A stretch of 52,308 nucleotides of DNA from contig CACEQK010000006.1 of NCBI GenBank assembly GCA_902561585.1, forward strand, positions 1-52,308, in the 5' to 3' direction. This document shows, in pieces, positions 7,195 to 16,823 of the stretch. The notes beneath the pieces were generated by a model. That model saw only the letters and a program-made list of their open reading frames with translations. It searched no databases and was not told the DNA's origin. A program made the translations under genes and the position numbers. Within the stretch, counting starts at the first letter, position 1, and the number at the start of each line of letters is the position of its first letter. The stretch comes from an uncultured Pelagibacteraceae bacterium (GTDB lineage Bacteria; Pseudomonadota; Alphaproteobacteria; Pelagibacterales; Pelagibacteraceae).

Positions 7195-10062
7195 ATGATT
7201 GAAGATAATTCAAAAGAATTTATTAAAAGACATATTGGTCCCTCTGAGGAAGACCAATCCAGAATGCTTAAATACGTTGGATACAAATCCTTAGAAGATC
7301 TAATGAGCAATACTGTGCCCGAAAAGATCTTACTAAAAGATGATCTTAAAATTGATCAACCAATGTCTGAAAATGATGCTTTAAAAAAATTAAAATCTAT
7401 TTCAAAAAAAAATAAAATCTTTAGAAATTTTATTGGAATGGGATATTATAATTCTATTACACCTAATGTAATTTTAAGAAATATCTTAGAAAATCCAGGA
7501 TGGTACACTTCATATACACCTTATCAGCCTGAAGTGGCGCAGGGTCGTCTAGAAATGCTTTTAAATTTTCAACAATCAATAATTGACTTAACGGGCATGG
7601 ATATTGCAAATGCTTCTTTATTAGATGAAGCAACAGCAACTGCAGAAGCAGTAGGTTTAAGCCAGAGATTAGACAAGACTAATTCAAAAAAAATATTTAT
7701 TTCGAGCAATTGTAATCCTCAGACTATTGATCTTATAAAGACAAGAACTAACCCTTTTGGTTTAGAATTAATTATAGGTGATGAAAAAAAAGAACTTTTA
7801 AAAATTAATAAGGACATTATTTGTGGAGTTTTATCTTACCCAGGAACTTTAGGCGAGATAAACGATCCAAGTGAAAGCATTAGTCAAATACATAAAAAAA
7901 ATGGAAAAGCTATTTTAGTTTGCGATTTATTAGCTTTAGCTAAATTAAAAACTCCAGCAGAACTTGGAGCTGACATTGCTGTTGGTAGCGCTCAAAGATT
8001 TGGTATACCGATGGGATATGGTGGCCCTCATGCAGCATTTTTTGCCACTAAGGAAGAATTTAAAAGATCAATGCCAGGAAGAATAATAGGCGTTTCAAAA
8101 GATAGACACGGAAAAAAAGCTTACAGGCTTTCTTTACAAACTAGGGAGCAACACATTAGAAGGGATAAAGCAACAAGCAATATTTGTACTGCCCAAGCTT
8201 TATTGGCTATCATTTCTGCTGCTTTTGCAATTTATCATGGACCTGAAGGAATACTTAAAATAGCGAATAGAACTTCTAAATTAGCAAAAATCTTTGCTGA
8301 TAATATTAAAGCAAGCGGTTATAAAATTTTATCAGATCATTTCTTTGATACTGTTACGATTAAAACCAATGAAAAAACAAATCCTATTTTTGAGGCCGCA
8401 CTAAAAGAGAATATAAACCTTAGAAAAGTTGATAAAGATCATTTATCTGTTGCGTTTGATGAAGCAAAAAAACTTGATGATGTTAACTTATTGCTAAAAA
8501 TATTTGGAATATCTAAAGTAATTAAACAAGACGTTAAGGTTGAACTAGATAATCTTCCAAAAAATCTTTTAAGAACTTCAAAATATTTAACTCATCCAGT
8601 TTTTAACAAATACCATTCTGAAACTGAGATGCTAAGATATCTAAAGAAACTAGAAGATTGCGATATTGCACTTAATAGATCAATGATTGCTTTAGGATCT
8701 TGTACAATGAAACTCAATGCAACAGCAGAATTAATTCCTATTACTTGGAAAGAATTTTCACTTCCACATCCTTTTGTTCCTACAAATCAAATGGAGGGTT
8801 ATAAGATTCTTTTTAATGATCTTATAAACGATCTAAAAGAAATTACTGGATATGATGCAGTGTCTTTACAGCCTAACTCTGGGGCTCAAGGAGAGTATGC
8901 TGGTCTAATGACTATAAGAAAATTCCATAAGAATAATAAACAAGAAAATCGTAATGTTTGTCTAATCCCAGACTCAGCTCATGGAACAAACCCAGCCAGC
9001 GCTCAAATGTGTGGGATGAAAGTGGTTGTAGTCAATTGTGACGACGATGGAAACGTGGATATAGATGACCTTAAAAATAAAGCTGAAAAACACTCAAAAG
9101 ATTTAGCTGCATTAATGGTTACTTACCCCTCTACTCATGGAGTATTTGAAGAAAAAATCATGGATATTTGTGAAGTAATCCATAAGCACGGCGGACAAGT
9201 TTACATGGATGGAGCAAATCTAAACGCACTTGTAGGTGTTGCAAAACCAGGGAAATTTGGACCAGATGTTTGTCATATTAATTTACATAAAACATTTTGT
9301 ATACCGCATGGTGGAGGCGGACCGGGAATGGGTCCAATCGCTTGCGCTAAGCATCTAGCTGATTTTTTACCAACACATGAAATTATTAAAGAGGCAGGCC
9401 CAATGAATGGAATGGGATCTGTTTCAGCTGCGCCTTGGGGTAGCTCAAGTATACTTCCAATATCTTGGATGTATATAAAGATGATGGGGGCTGAAGGATT
9501 GAAAAAAGCCTCACAAGTTTCAATTTTAAATGCGAATTACATTTCAAAAAAATTATCCAAAGATTATAAAGTTCTTTATACTGGTAAAAATGGAAATGTT
9601 GCACATGAATGTATAATTGATATCAGACCAATAAAAGCAAGTTCAGGAATCTCTGAGGAGGATTTAGCAAAAAGACTTATTGACTTTGGTTACCACGCTC
9701 CAACAATGTCATGGCCGGTTGCAGGTACAATCATGATTGAGCCAACTGAGAGTGAAAATTTAGAGGAGATTGATAAATTTTGTAATGCCCTTATAAAAAT
9801 TAAAAAAGAAATTAATTTAGTGGAGTCATCAAAATTTGACAAAATAGATAACCCCCTAAAAAATGCACCTCATACTTATGTCGAATTAGCTTCTAGTGAT
9901 TGGAAGCATACTTACTCAAGAGAGGAAGCAGCTTTTCCAACTGAGTATGTAAAAAATAATAAATACTGGGCACCAGTTGCTAGAGTGGATAATGTTTTTG
10001 GAGATAGAAATTTAGTATGTTCATGTCCTTCAATGGATGAATATAAAGATGAAGCTGCTTAA
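7195..10062 (+). CDS. gcvP: Glycine dehydrogenase (decarboxylating), P protein, single-chain form
   Basis: 955 residues, matching the fused single-chain P protein rather than the split GcvPA/GcvPB form. This PLP enzyme decarboxylates glycine and passes the aminomethyl group to the lipoyl arm of GcvH. The N-terminal half starts with FIKRHIGPSEED; the C-terminal catalytic half contains SAHGTNPASA and the PLP lysine in NLHKTFCIPHGGGGPGMGP (K699), after which comes the glycine-rich loop. It starts right at the gcvH stop. The next gene begins 9 bp after its stop, so the downstream flavoprotein cluster could be read through from the gcv promoter. Confidence 0.97.
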   Translation: MIEDNSKEFIKRHIGPSEEDQSRMLKYVGYKSLEDLMSNTVPEKILLKDDLKIDQPMSENDALKKLKSISKKNKIFRNFIGMGYYNSITPNVILRNILENPGWYTSYTPYQPEVAQGRLEMLLNFQQSIIDLTGMDIANASLLDEATATAEAVGLSQRLDKTNSKKIFISSNCNPQTIDLIKTRTNPFGLELIIGDEKKELLKINKDIICGVLSYPGTLGEINDPSESISQIHKKNGKAILVCDLLALAKLKTPAELGADIAVGSAQRFGIPMGYGGPHAAFFATKEEFKRSMPGRIIGVSKDRHGKKAYRLSLQTREQHIRRDKATSNICTAQALLAIISAAFAIYHGPEGILKIANRTSKLAKIFADNIKASGYKILSDHFFDTVTIKTNEKTNPIFEAALKENINLRKVDKDHLSVAFDEAKKLDDVNLLLKIFGISKVIKQDVKVELDNLPKNLLRTSKYLTHPVFNKYHSETEMLRYLKKLEDCDIALNRSMIALGSCTMKLNATAELIPITWKEFSLPHPFVPTNQMEGYKILFNDLINDLKEITGYDAVSLQPNSGAQGEYAGLMTIRKFHKNNKQENRNVCLIPDSAHGTNPASAQMCGMKVVVVNCDDDGNVDIDDLKNKAEKHSKDLAALMVTYPSTHGVFEEKIMDICEVIHKHGGQVYMDGANLNALVGVAKPGKFGPDVCHINLHKTFCIPHGGGGPGMGPIACAKHLADFLPTHEIIKEAGPMNGMGSVSAAPWGSSSILPISWMYIKMMGAEGLKKASQVSILNANYISKKLSKDYKVLYTGKNGNVAHECIIDIRPIKASSGISEEDLAKRLIDFGYHAPTMSWPVAGTIMIEPTESENLEEIDKFCNALIKIKKEINLVESSKFDKIDNPLKNAPHTYVELASSDWKHTYSREEAAFPTEYVKNNKYWAPVARVDNVFGDRNLVCSCPSMDEYKDEAA

Positions 10063-10071
10063 CCTTTTTTA

Positions 10072-11298
10072 ATGAAAATTGCTGTTATCGGCTCAGGTAT
10101 TTCAGGATTATCTTCTGCATATTTTCTCTCAAAAAAATATAAAGTCGATCTATACGAAAAAGACGACCACTTTGGAGGCCATTCTTTTACCTATGAGATA
10201 AAAGAAGGCGATAAAATTGTTCCAGTAGATTTAGGTTTTATTGTTTTTAATGAGGTTACCTATCCAAATTTGGTAAAATTTTTTAATGAACTAAAAGTTC
10301 CTTATGAAAAAAGCGATATGTCATTTTCTGTATCAATTAAGAATAGCAATGTTGAATATAGCGGAAGTGGTTTAGGAGGCATTTTTGCTAATAAACTTAA
10401 TTTTTTCAATTTAAGATTTTTATATATGATTAGAGAGATAATTTCATTTTATAAAACTGCTCCAAAATTACTCAAAAGTGAAATTAAGGAGGAGACTTTA
10501 GGAAGTTTTCTTAATAAAAAAAAATTATCAAAATACTTCATCGAGTATCACTTAATACCCATGGTTGCTGCTATTTGGTCAATGCCATTTAATAAAGCAA
10601 AGGAAATGCCATTAAAATTTTTTTTAAATTTTTTTACAAATCATGGTTTATTTAAATTTAAAAATAGACCGCAATGGTACACAGTTTCAAATAGAAGTAG
10701 AGCTTATGTAAAAAAAGTAACAGATAAAATTAGTGGAGAAATTTTTAAAAATTATAAAGTTGATAAGTTAATTAGAAGCGATGAAAATATCAGAGTAATT
10801 ATTGGGAATGAATATGTTGACTATGATCAAGTAGTTCTAGCTTCCCATGCAGACCAAAGTTTAAGAATAATAGAAAAACCAACTGAACAAGAAAAAAATA
10901 TATTAGAAAAATTTAATTACGTGAAGAATGAGGCTTTTTTACATACTGATAAGAGATTAATGCCTCATAAAGAAAGGGCCTGGTCTAGTTGGAATTCTGT
11001 TTCAGATGGAGAAAAGACATGTATTACCTATTGGTTAAATAAACTACAAAACTTAGATACATCTAAAGATTATTTTTTGACTTTAAACCCTATTAGTAAA
11101 ATTAACGAAAATGCTATTATAAAAAAAGTAAATTTTACCCACCCATATTTGAATTCAAAGAATACCGCGCTTCAAAAAGATTTAAAATTAATACAAGGAA
11201 AAAAAAGGACTTGGTTTTGTGGAAGTTATTTTGGTTACGGATTTCATGAAGATGGATTAAAATCGTCTATAGATTTGATAAATAACTTTAAAATTTGA
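10072..11298 (+). CDS. FAD-dependent amine oxidase-type flavoprotein (COG2907 type)
   Basis: 408 residues. The FAD Rossmann motif IAVIGSGISGLSSAYFLSKK is at the N-terminus, with YEKDDHFGGHS following, and a C-terminal FAD loop is seen at WFCGSYFGYGFHEDGLKSS. This is the COG2907 flavin oxidoreductase that in many Alphaproteobacteria and Gammaproteobacteria is found with DUF1365, a Cfa-like methyltransferase and DUF3833. That arrangement is repeated here with overlapping reading frames. The biochemical role is not settled; context suggests modification of membrane fatty acids under photo-oxidative stress. Cytosolic or peripheral membrane. Confidence 0.85.
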   Translation: MKIAVIGSGISGLSSAYFLSKKYKVDLYEKDDHFGGHSFTYEIKEGDKIVPVDLGFIVFNEVTYPNLVKFFNELKVPYEKSDMSFSVSIKNSNVEYSGSGLGGIFANKLNFFNLRFLYMIREIISFYKTAPKLLKSEIKEETLGSFLNKKKLSKYFIEYHLIPMVAAIWSMPFNKAKEMPLKFFLNFFTNHGLFKFKNRPQWYTVSNRSRAYVKKVTDKISGEIFKNYKVDKLIRSDENIRVIIGNEYVDYDQVVLASHADQSLRIIEKPTEQEKNILEKFNYVKNEAFLHTDKRLMPHKERAWSSWNSVSDGEKTCITYWLNKLQNLDTSKDYFLTLNPISKINENAIIKKVNFTHPYLNSKNTALQKDLKLIQGKKRTWFCGSYFGYGFHEDGLKSSIDLINNFKI

Positions 11299-12056
11299 TG
11301 AACTCCTGCATTTACAATGGTGAAGTAACTCATACAAGATTTAAACCTGTAAGACATTTTTTAAAATATAAAACTTTTTCATTATTAATTGATTTAGATG
11401 AAATCAATCAATTAGATAGATCAATTAATATTTTCTCTTACAATAAGTTTAACATTTTCAGCTTTTATGACAAAGATCATGGAGAACGTGACGGAAGTGA
11501 TTTAAAAGAGTGGGTTCTTAAAAACATTAGCAAGTTCAATATAAAAGGTGAAATTAATAAAGTTAAAATACTTTGTTATCCAAGAATTTTTGGCTATGTG
11601 TTCAACCCTTTAAGTATTTTTTACTGTTATGAGGATAATAAATTGAAAGCGATTTTTTACGAGGTAAAAAATACTTTTAACGAGCAGCACACATATATTT
11701 TTAAAATTAAAGATAATGAGGAAATAGCGCAAAAATGTAAAAAAAAGTTTTACGTATCGCCATTTATGGATATGGAAACTTACTATAATTTTAAATTACT
11801 CAATCCTAATGATAAACTTTCAGTATTTATCAAACAAACAGACTTGATAGGAACAGTTTTAACAGCCACCCAAACAGGAGAAAAAAAAGAATTTAGCTCC
11901 AAACAACTTATGTTTAACTTTTTTAAGTATCCATTAATGACAATTAAAATTATTAGTTCGATACATTTTGAAGCATTTCTATTATGGAAAAAAGGAGCAA
12001 TATATAGAAAAAGAAATACTAAATTAAAAAATAATTTAAGTTACGAGGAATATTAA
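11298..12056 (+). CDS. DUF1365 family protein
   Basis: About 252 residues. Family signatures visible: YNGEVTHTRFKPVRHFLKY at the N-terminus, then YPRIFGYVFNPLSIFYCY (about residues 95-112), EVKNTFNEQHTYIF, and KKFYVSPFMDMETYYNF. The ATG at 11298 overlaps the preceding TGA by one base; a TTG one codon earlier is possible but less likely. Function unknown. It is the constant partner of the COG2907 flavoprotein and a Cfa-type enzyme, so a role in the same lipid-modifying path is likely but unproven. No signal peptide is obvious. Confidence 0.85.
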   Translation: MNSCIYNGEVTHTRFKPVRHFLKYKTFSLLIDLDEINQLDRSINIFSYNKFNIFSFYDKDHGERDGSDLKEWVLKNISKFNIKGEINKVKILCYPRIFGYVFNPLSIFYCYEDNKLKAIFYEVKNTFNEQHTYIFKIKDNEEIAQKCKKKFYVSPFMDMETYYNFKLLNPNDKLSVFIKQTDLIGTVLTATQTGEKKEFSSKQLMFNFFKYPLMTIKIISSIHFEAFLLWKKGAIYRKRNTKLKNNLSYEEY

Positions 12057-13246
12057 TGAGTTTAATAAAAATTTCAGAAAGATTCGTTTTAAATAAATTG
12101 AAAAAAATCTCACAAGGAAATCTTAAGCTCATAAATTATGATGGAAAAGTTTTTCATTTTGGTGATCTAGAGAGCCAATTGTCTTCAGATATCAAAATTA
12201 ATAAACCTAATTTTTATCTAAACGTCGTTATGGGTGGAAGCTCAGCTTTAGGAGAAGCTCATATGAAAAAAGATTTTTATACCTCAAATTTAGCAAATTT
12301 AATTGAACTTACAGCAAGAAATATCAATACAATTTATACTTTTTCAGGAAGTTTAAAATTACAAAAAATCAAAAATTTTATAAAAAAAATATTTGCATCA
12401 AATACAAAATCTAAAAGTAAAAAATATATTTCAAAACATTATGATTTAGGTAATGAATTTTTTTCATTGTGGCTTGATAAATCGCTTACTTATTCCAGCG
12501 GAGTTTATAAAAACCAGAAAGATGATTTAGAAATCGCTCAAAGAAATAAATTTCAAGAGCTAATAAATTTAATGAATATAAAAGATGGTAATAAGGTTTT
12601 AGAGATAGGGTGTGGTTGGGGCGGTTTTGCTGAATTCTTAGCTAAAAATTATGATGTGAGTGTAGACTGTATCACGATTTCAAAAAATCAATATGAATTT
12701 GCCAAAAAGAGGATTTTCAACTCAGGGCTAAACAATAAAGTTAATGTTAAGTTTTTAGATTACAGAGATCTCAAGGAAAAATATGATCACGTAGCATCAA
12801 TAGAAATGATAGAGGCTGTCGGTGAAAAATATATGGATCAATATTTTCGCACAATTAAAAATGTTCTTAATCACAATGGCACTGCTGCAATTCAAGGCAT
12901 CGTGATAAAAGATGACTTATTTGAAAGATATAGAGCGAATGAGGATTTTATTCAAAAATATATTTTTCCAGGCGGGTTCTTGCCCTCAATAAAATTTATG
13001 GAAAATCTAATTAAAAAAAATGATTTAAATCTAGAAAAAATTAGTACTTACTCTGATGATTATGCCAGAACTTTAGCAACTTGGAGAAAAAATTTTTTAG
13101 GTGCTTGGGAAAAAATTAGCCCGCTTGGTTTTGATGAATATTTCAAACGTATGTGGGAATTTTATTTATCTTATTGCGAAGGGGGCTTTAAGTCTAGGAA
13201 CATTAACTTGATTCAATTCTCTTTGTCTAATACATATTCGTCATGA
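12056..13246 (+). CDS. Cyclopropane-fatty-acyl-phospholipid synthase family methyltransferase
   Basis: 396 residues, the size of the Cfa family. The SAM-binding strand VLEIGCGWGGFAEFLA is at about 181-196, preceded by the lipid-side motif SKHYDLGNEFFSLWLDKSLT and followed by VASIEMIEAVG and the C-terminal YARTLATWRKNF. Such enzymes methylate the double bond of membrane unsaturated fatty acids, giving cyclopropane or related methylated products. Cfa-like genes in this exact neighbourhood are under singlet-oxygen (RpoE/ChrR) control in Rhodobacter, from memory, and may feed methylated or furan fatty acids rather than classical cyclopropanes. Its stop overlaps the DUF3833 start by 4 bp. Confidence 0.88.
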   Translation: MSLIKISERFVLNKLKKISQGNLKLINYDGKVFHFGDLESQLSSDIKINKPNFYLNVVMGGSSALGEAHMKKDFYTSNLANLIELTARNINTIYTFSGSLKLQKIKNFIKKIFASNTKSKSKKYISKHYDLGNEFFSLWLDKSLTYSSGVYKNQKDDLEIAQRNKFQELINLMNIKDGNKVLEIGCGWGGFAEFLAKNYDVSVDCITISKNQYEFAKKRIFNSGLNNKVNVKFLDYRDLKEKYDHVASIEMIEAVGEKYMDQYFRTIKNVLNHNGTAAIQGIVIKDDLFERYRANEDFIQKYIFPGGFLPSIKFMENLIKKNDLNLEKISTYSDDYARTLATWRKNFLGAWEKISPLGFDEYFKRMWEFYLSYCEGGFKSRNINLIQFSLSNTYSS

Positions 13247-13767
13247 AAAAATTTATAGTAATATTTTTACTTATTTTAATAACAGGATGTGCAAATAAAA
13301 TGAAACCAACAGATTTTAAAGATCAACAACCAAGACTAGTTATCGAAAATTATTTATCGGGCAACGTCAAAGCTTGGGGAGTATTACAAAATAGATCTGG
13401 AAAAGTTACGAGACAATTTAAAGCTGATTTAAACGGAAAATGGGATGGATCTCAATTAATTTTAGACGAAGTTTTTGATTGGAATGACGGGGAAAGACAA
13501 ACCCGTCAATGGACTATAAAAAAAATTGATGAACATCACTATGAGGGAACAGCCTCTGATGTAGTTGGAACAGCCAAAGGATATTCATATGGTCCAGCTT
13601 TTAAATTTGAATACGTATTGCTGGTGCCAGTCAAAGGTAAAAATATTAAAATTACTTTTGATGATTGGATTTTCATGCAGGATGAGCGTGTAGCAATTAA
13701 TAGAGCTACAATGACCAAGTTTGGAATAAAAGTTGCAGAATTAACTGTAATGTTTGTTAAAGATTAA
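13243..13767 (+). CDS. DUF3833 family lipoprotein
   Basis: 174 residues. The N-terminus is a lipoprotein signal: a hydrophobic stretch followed by lipobox ITGC with C16 as the lipidated cysteine. The mature part contains RQFKADLNGKWDG, FDWNDGERQTRQW and YGPAFKFEY, matching DUF3833. Predicted to sit on the periplasmic face of a membrane. It completes the amine oxidase-DUF1365-Cfa-DUF3833 set. Its stop overlaps that of the convergent SDR gene by 4 bp. Molecular role unknown. Confidence 0.82.
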   Translation: MKKFIVIFLLILITGCANKMKPTDFKDQQPRLVIENYLSGNVKAWGVLQNRSGKVTRQFKADLNGKWDGSQLILDEVFDWNDGERQTRQWTIKKIDEHHYEGTASDVVGTAKGYSYGPAFKFEYVLLVPVKGKNIKITFDDWIFMQDERVAINRATMTKFGIKVAELTVMFVKD

Positions 13768-14516
13768 CGCTTTACTAATTTATCTACTAAAAATAAATAG
13801 ATTTTATAAGGCAAAATTCTTAAAAATTTTAAAGTTAAAGTTAATCCTTTTGGGAAATGAATTTCAAAAGCATTTCCTTTTACCAATCCATTATAAATTT
13901 TATCTGCAGCGTATTCAGGAGTTTTTAAAAATGGCATAGGAAACTCATTTTTATCGGTCAAAGGAGTTTTAATGAATCCTGGTGATACAACTGAGACCCT
14001 AACTCCAAATTTTTTAAAATCAAAATAAATACTTTCACTAAAATTAGTTAAAGCAGCTTTTGAGGGACCATAACCACTAGAATTTGGCAAACCTCTGTAA
14101 CCTGCAATCGAGGAAACTATCGAAACGTGTCCAGATTTCTTATTTTTAAAATAATCTTCAACAACTTTTACACAATCAATGACCCCTAAAAAATTAACGT
14201 TAATCACATTTTTTATTTTATCTGGATTTATATTTTGCTCGTCCTTGGGCTCGTATGTTCCACTTGAAAACAAACATATGTCTAATTCGCCGAATTTATT
14301 TAAAATATTTTTAAACGTATTATTTATTTGAGTTCTATCAGTAACGTCTAAAGGAAAAGAGGAAATATTTTCATTTTTGGCTAACTCATCTAACAATTCT
14401 TTTCTTCTAGCTGAAACTGCAACTTTCCAACCCTCTTTTGCAAATTTTTTTGCAACTGCCTTGCCAATTCCACTACTTGCTCCAGTGATCCAAATTTTTT
14501 TATGATTTTCTGACAT
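13764..14516 (-). CDS. Short-chain dehydrogenase/reductase (SDR)
   Basis: 250 residues, classical SDR length. The NAD(P)-binding motif TGASSGIG is at 11-18, the catalytic Ser is near 136 (VSSIAG) and the YxxxK pair is Y149/K153. Soluble. Substrate unknown. SDR genes of this type are often part of the same COG2907/DUF1365/Cfa cluster, and here it lies tail to tail with the DUF3833 gene and head to head with tspO, with only 24 bp between the two start codons. Confidence 0.88.
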   Translation of the reverse strand: MSENHKKIWITGASSGIGKAVAKKFAKEGWKVAVSARRKELLDELAKNENISSFPLDVTDRTQINNTFKNILNKFGELDICLFSSGTYEPKDEQNINPDKIKNVINVNFLGVIDCVKVVEDYFKNKKSGHVSIVSSIAGYRGLPNSSGYGPSKAALTNFSESIYFDFKKFGVRVSVVSPGFIKTPLTDKNEFPMPFLKTPEYAADKIYNGLVKGNAFEIHFPKGLTLTLKFLRILPYKIYLFLVDKLVKR

Positions 14517-14540
14517 TAATTAGTTATATCTTATAAAGTT

Positions 14541-15002
14541 GTGAAAAATAAATACTTATCTTTACTAATTATACTATTAATAACCTTTATTGCACCGATG
14601 ATCGGCAGCTATGCGACAACAACTTTTAAAGAACCTTGGTACTCACAAATTATTTTACCGAGTTTTAATCCTCCAAGCTGGGTTTTTGCTCCTGTATGGA
14701 CAACATTATATTTTTTAATGTCATTTGCGATTTGGAAAGTTTGGATAAAATCTTTTGAAACGAAATTATTAAAAATTTACTTCATTCATTTATTTTTCAA
14801 TAGTACATGGAGCGTTGTATTTTTTGGTTTTCACTTAATTGGTATAGCTCTGGTAAATTTAGTAATTATATTAATATTTATTATAATTTTAATGAAAGAG
14901 TATTTTTCTAGGGATAAAATGAGTTTTTATTTAATGATCCCTTATTTAGCTTGGTCAAGCTATGCATTTATTTTAAATAGTTCTATTTTTCTTTTAAACT
15001 AA
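14541..15002 (+). CDS. tspO: TspO/MBR family tryptophan-rich sensory protein
   Basis: 153 residues with five transmembrane helices, the expected size. Motifs: EPWYSQIILPSFNPPSWVFAP near residues 32-52, VWTTLYFLMSFA next, and FNSTWSVVFFGFHLIG in the third helix. TspO is an inner- or outer-membrane protein that binds porphyrins and is linked to tetrapyrrole handling and oxygen- or light-dependent regulation in photosynthetic Alphaproteobacteria. The start codon appears to be GTG at 14541. It stands beside genes for photo-oxidative stress, which fits its family role. Its stop overlaps that of the convergent HPP gene. Confidence 0.92.
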   Translation: MKNKYLSLLIILLITFIAPMIGSYATTTFKEPWYSQIILPSFNPPSWVFAPVWTTLYFLMSFAIWKVWIKSFETKLLKIYFIHLFFNSTWSVVFFGFHLIGIALVNLVIILIFIIILMKEYFSRDKMSFYLMIPYLAWSSYAFILNSSIFLLN

Positions 15003-15469
15003 AACCATTTTACTGGGTAATTTCTTTTCAGGAGATACCGATTTATTATTATAGATAAAACAATAATGACTATTGAACCAACTATTACTGGAAAAACAAT
15101 ATAACTTAACGAAACGTCAGCAAATAATGCTATTAAAGGGTTTGCGGCTGCAGGAGGGTGTATAATTTTAAAATACATCATTAGTGTTAGAGTAGTCCCT
15201 ACAGATAATCCAAGCGTTAGATAGGACATTCCTAAAAATTCATTAAAAAGAATTCCTATAACGATTGCTAATAAGTGACCAAAAAAAACATTTGTAGGTT
15301 GAGCAAATTCACTATTATGAAATACCAGTACAATTAAAGTAGATGATCCAAAAGAAAACATTAACCAAAAACCTGTGGATGTTTCGAAGCTAAGAAAAGA
15401 TAGAATTCCAATAATAATTGAAGCGAATAGTCCTGCGAGTAAAGGTTCTAATTTTTTTGGTATTTTCAT
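14999..15469 (-). CDS. HPP family membrane protein
   Basis: 156 residues with about four to five hydrophobic helices. The family-naming motif is present as IHPPAAANPLIALF (about residues 103-116) and an upstream block FAQPTNVFFGH at about 55-65. HPP proteins are integral membrane proteins; some cyanobacterial and plastid relatives have been reported to transport nitrite, but that cannot be assumed here. It stands alone on the minus strand, 35 bp from the divergent phosphatase gene. Confidence 0.8.
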   Translation of the reverse strand: MKIPKKLEPLLAGLFASIIIGILSFLSFETSTGFWLMFSFGSSTLIVLVFHNSEFAQPTNVFFGHLLAIVIGILFNEFLGMSYLTLGLSVGTTLTLMMYFKIIHPPAAANPLIALFADVSLSYIVFPVIVGSIVIIVLSIIINRYLLKRNYPVKWF

Positions 15470-15504
15470 ATATATTTTTTTTTAAATTAAGCTATATACA
15501 CATA

Positions 15505-16300
15505 ATGGATTACAGCAAACCATTCAACTTTCTTAAGAAATTACCACCTAAGTTGAACTCATTATATAAAACAAAATCTAAGTCTGGTTTAGTAGTAAGC
15601 AATAAATCAAAGTCAAAAAAAGATTTTGATCCTGTAACTAATTTTGATAGAGCATTTGAAAAATATATACGTTCACTAATAAATAAAAAGTTTCCAAAAG
15701 ACTCTATTATTGGAGAGGAATTTGAAGATAAATTTTCATCAAATAATTATAAGTGGTCTATTGATCCAATAGATGGCACAAGAGCTTTTGTAATTGGAGC
15801 ACCAACATGGTCAAATTTAATAAGTTTATCATTCGAGGAAAGATCTTTGGTAGGTTTAGCAAACTTTCCAGAGCTGAGTAAATATTATATTAACGATAAA
15901 AAAAAAATCTTATTGTTTTAAAAATAAAAAAAAATTTATTCTAAAATCATCTAATAATAGTAATTTAAAGACAGTTAAAATAATTGGAAATTTTCATGGA
16001 ACATTAAGTTATGAAAAACAACGTAAAGTGATTAAAAAATTTGGTTGGTCTTTTAGATTAGCTGGGTTTGATGCACTGAATTATTGTCTGTTAGCTGAGG
16101 GAAAAGTTGATGCTGTAATTGAAGCAAATTTAAAACCTTATGACATACTTCCTTTAATACCAATAATAAAAAATTCTGGTGCAATAGTAACAAATTGGAA
16201 GAATGAACCAGCAGAAAAAGGTGGAAATATTCTAGCAACATCTAATAAAATTTTGCATAATAAGATTTTAAATTTGTTAAAGCCGTTTGCTAAAAAATAG
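15505..16300 (+). pseudogene. hisN: HisN-type histidinol-phosphatase (inositol monophosphatase family), split by a frameshift
   Basis: Two adjacent open frames encode the two halves of one enzyme. The first (from ATG 15505) has GEEFEDKF (70-77) and the metal motif WSIDPIDGTRAFVIGAPTW (84-102). It stops at 15921 shortly after a run of ten A (15898-15907). From that run onward the +1 frame is open and carries LAGFDALNYCLLAEGKVDAV, IEANLKPYDILPLIPI and GNILATSN, the second metal-binding half. Removing one A would give a 264-residue protein of normal size. HisN dephosphorylates histidinol phosphate in histidine synthesis. The shift may be a real mutation, a sequencing error in the homopolymer, or a site rescued by transcriptional slippage; the intact coding on both sides favours a recent or artefactual event. 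Confidence 0.8.
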
Positions 16301-16301
16301 A

Positions 16302-16823
16302 ATGATAAACATATTTTTAAATAGAATATTTAGAGCAATTAAAATTGATATTGAATTGTTTGAAGAAGTTGAAAAGGATAAAAATGCAACGTTTCAAGCA
16401 GGTGCCGTAGTAGTCTTATCTAGTTTGGCCGCAGGTGTTGGTTCAATTCATTTAGGAGCTTCTAATTTTCTTATTGCACCAGCACTTTCATTATTAAGCT
16501 GGTATGTGTGGGCGTATGTAATTTATTTTGTTGGAGTAAAACTTTTTGGGGGAATTAAAACAAAAAGTAATCACGGAGAACTTTTAAGAACGATAGGCTT
16601 TTCAAGTGCGCCAGGATTAATAAGAGTGTTTGGAATTACACCAGAGTTAATGACAGTTACATTTATTGGTTCTGCTTTTTGGATGCTTGCTTGCATGGTT
16701 GTAGCAGTAAAAGCAGCTTTAGATTACGATAGTCTTTGGAAAGCTTTTGGAGTTGTTGTAGTTTCTTGGTTGTTTCAAGCCTTTTTCTTATTCTTAGTGA
16801 TAGTTTTATTCAAAGGGATTTAA
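16302..16823 (+). CDS. YIP1 family membrane protein
   Basis: About 173 residues with four to five hydrophobic segments. The block GELLRTIGFSSAPGLIRVFG (about 106-125) together with the following GSAFWMLACMVVAVKAALDY is the pattern of bacterial Yip1-domain proteins. ATG at 16302 begins 2 bp after the preceding stop; a TTG at 16287 would overlap that gene and is less likely. Inner-membrane location is predicted; function unknown. Its stop overlaps that of the convergent 106-residue protein gene by 4 bp. Confidence 0.65.
   Translation: MINIFLNRIFRAIKIDIELFEEVEKDKNATFQAGAVVVLSSLAAGVGSIHLGASNFLIAPALSLLSWYVWAYVIYFVGVKLFGGIKTKSNHGELLRTIGFSSAPGLIRVFGITPELMTVTFIGSAFWMLACMVVAVKAALDYDSLWKAFGVVVVSWLFQAFFLFLVIVLFKGI

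Noticed and set aside
13754-13939. Open frame on the plus strand inside the SDR gene
   Set aside because: It is antisense to a well-supported SDR with complete motifs, and its sequence is low-complexity leucine/isoleucine typical of AT-rich shadow frames.
15418-15504. A longer N-terminus for the HisN-type protein from an upstream start
   Set aside because: It would overlap the divergent HPP gene and adds hydrophobic sequence not seen in the family; the ATG at 15505 fits the domain.
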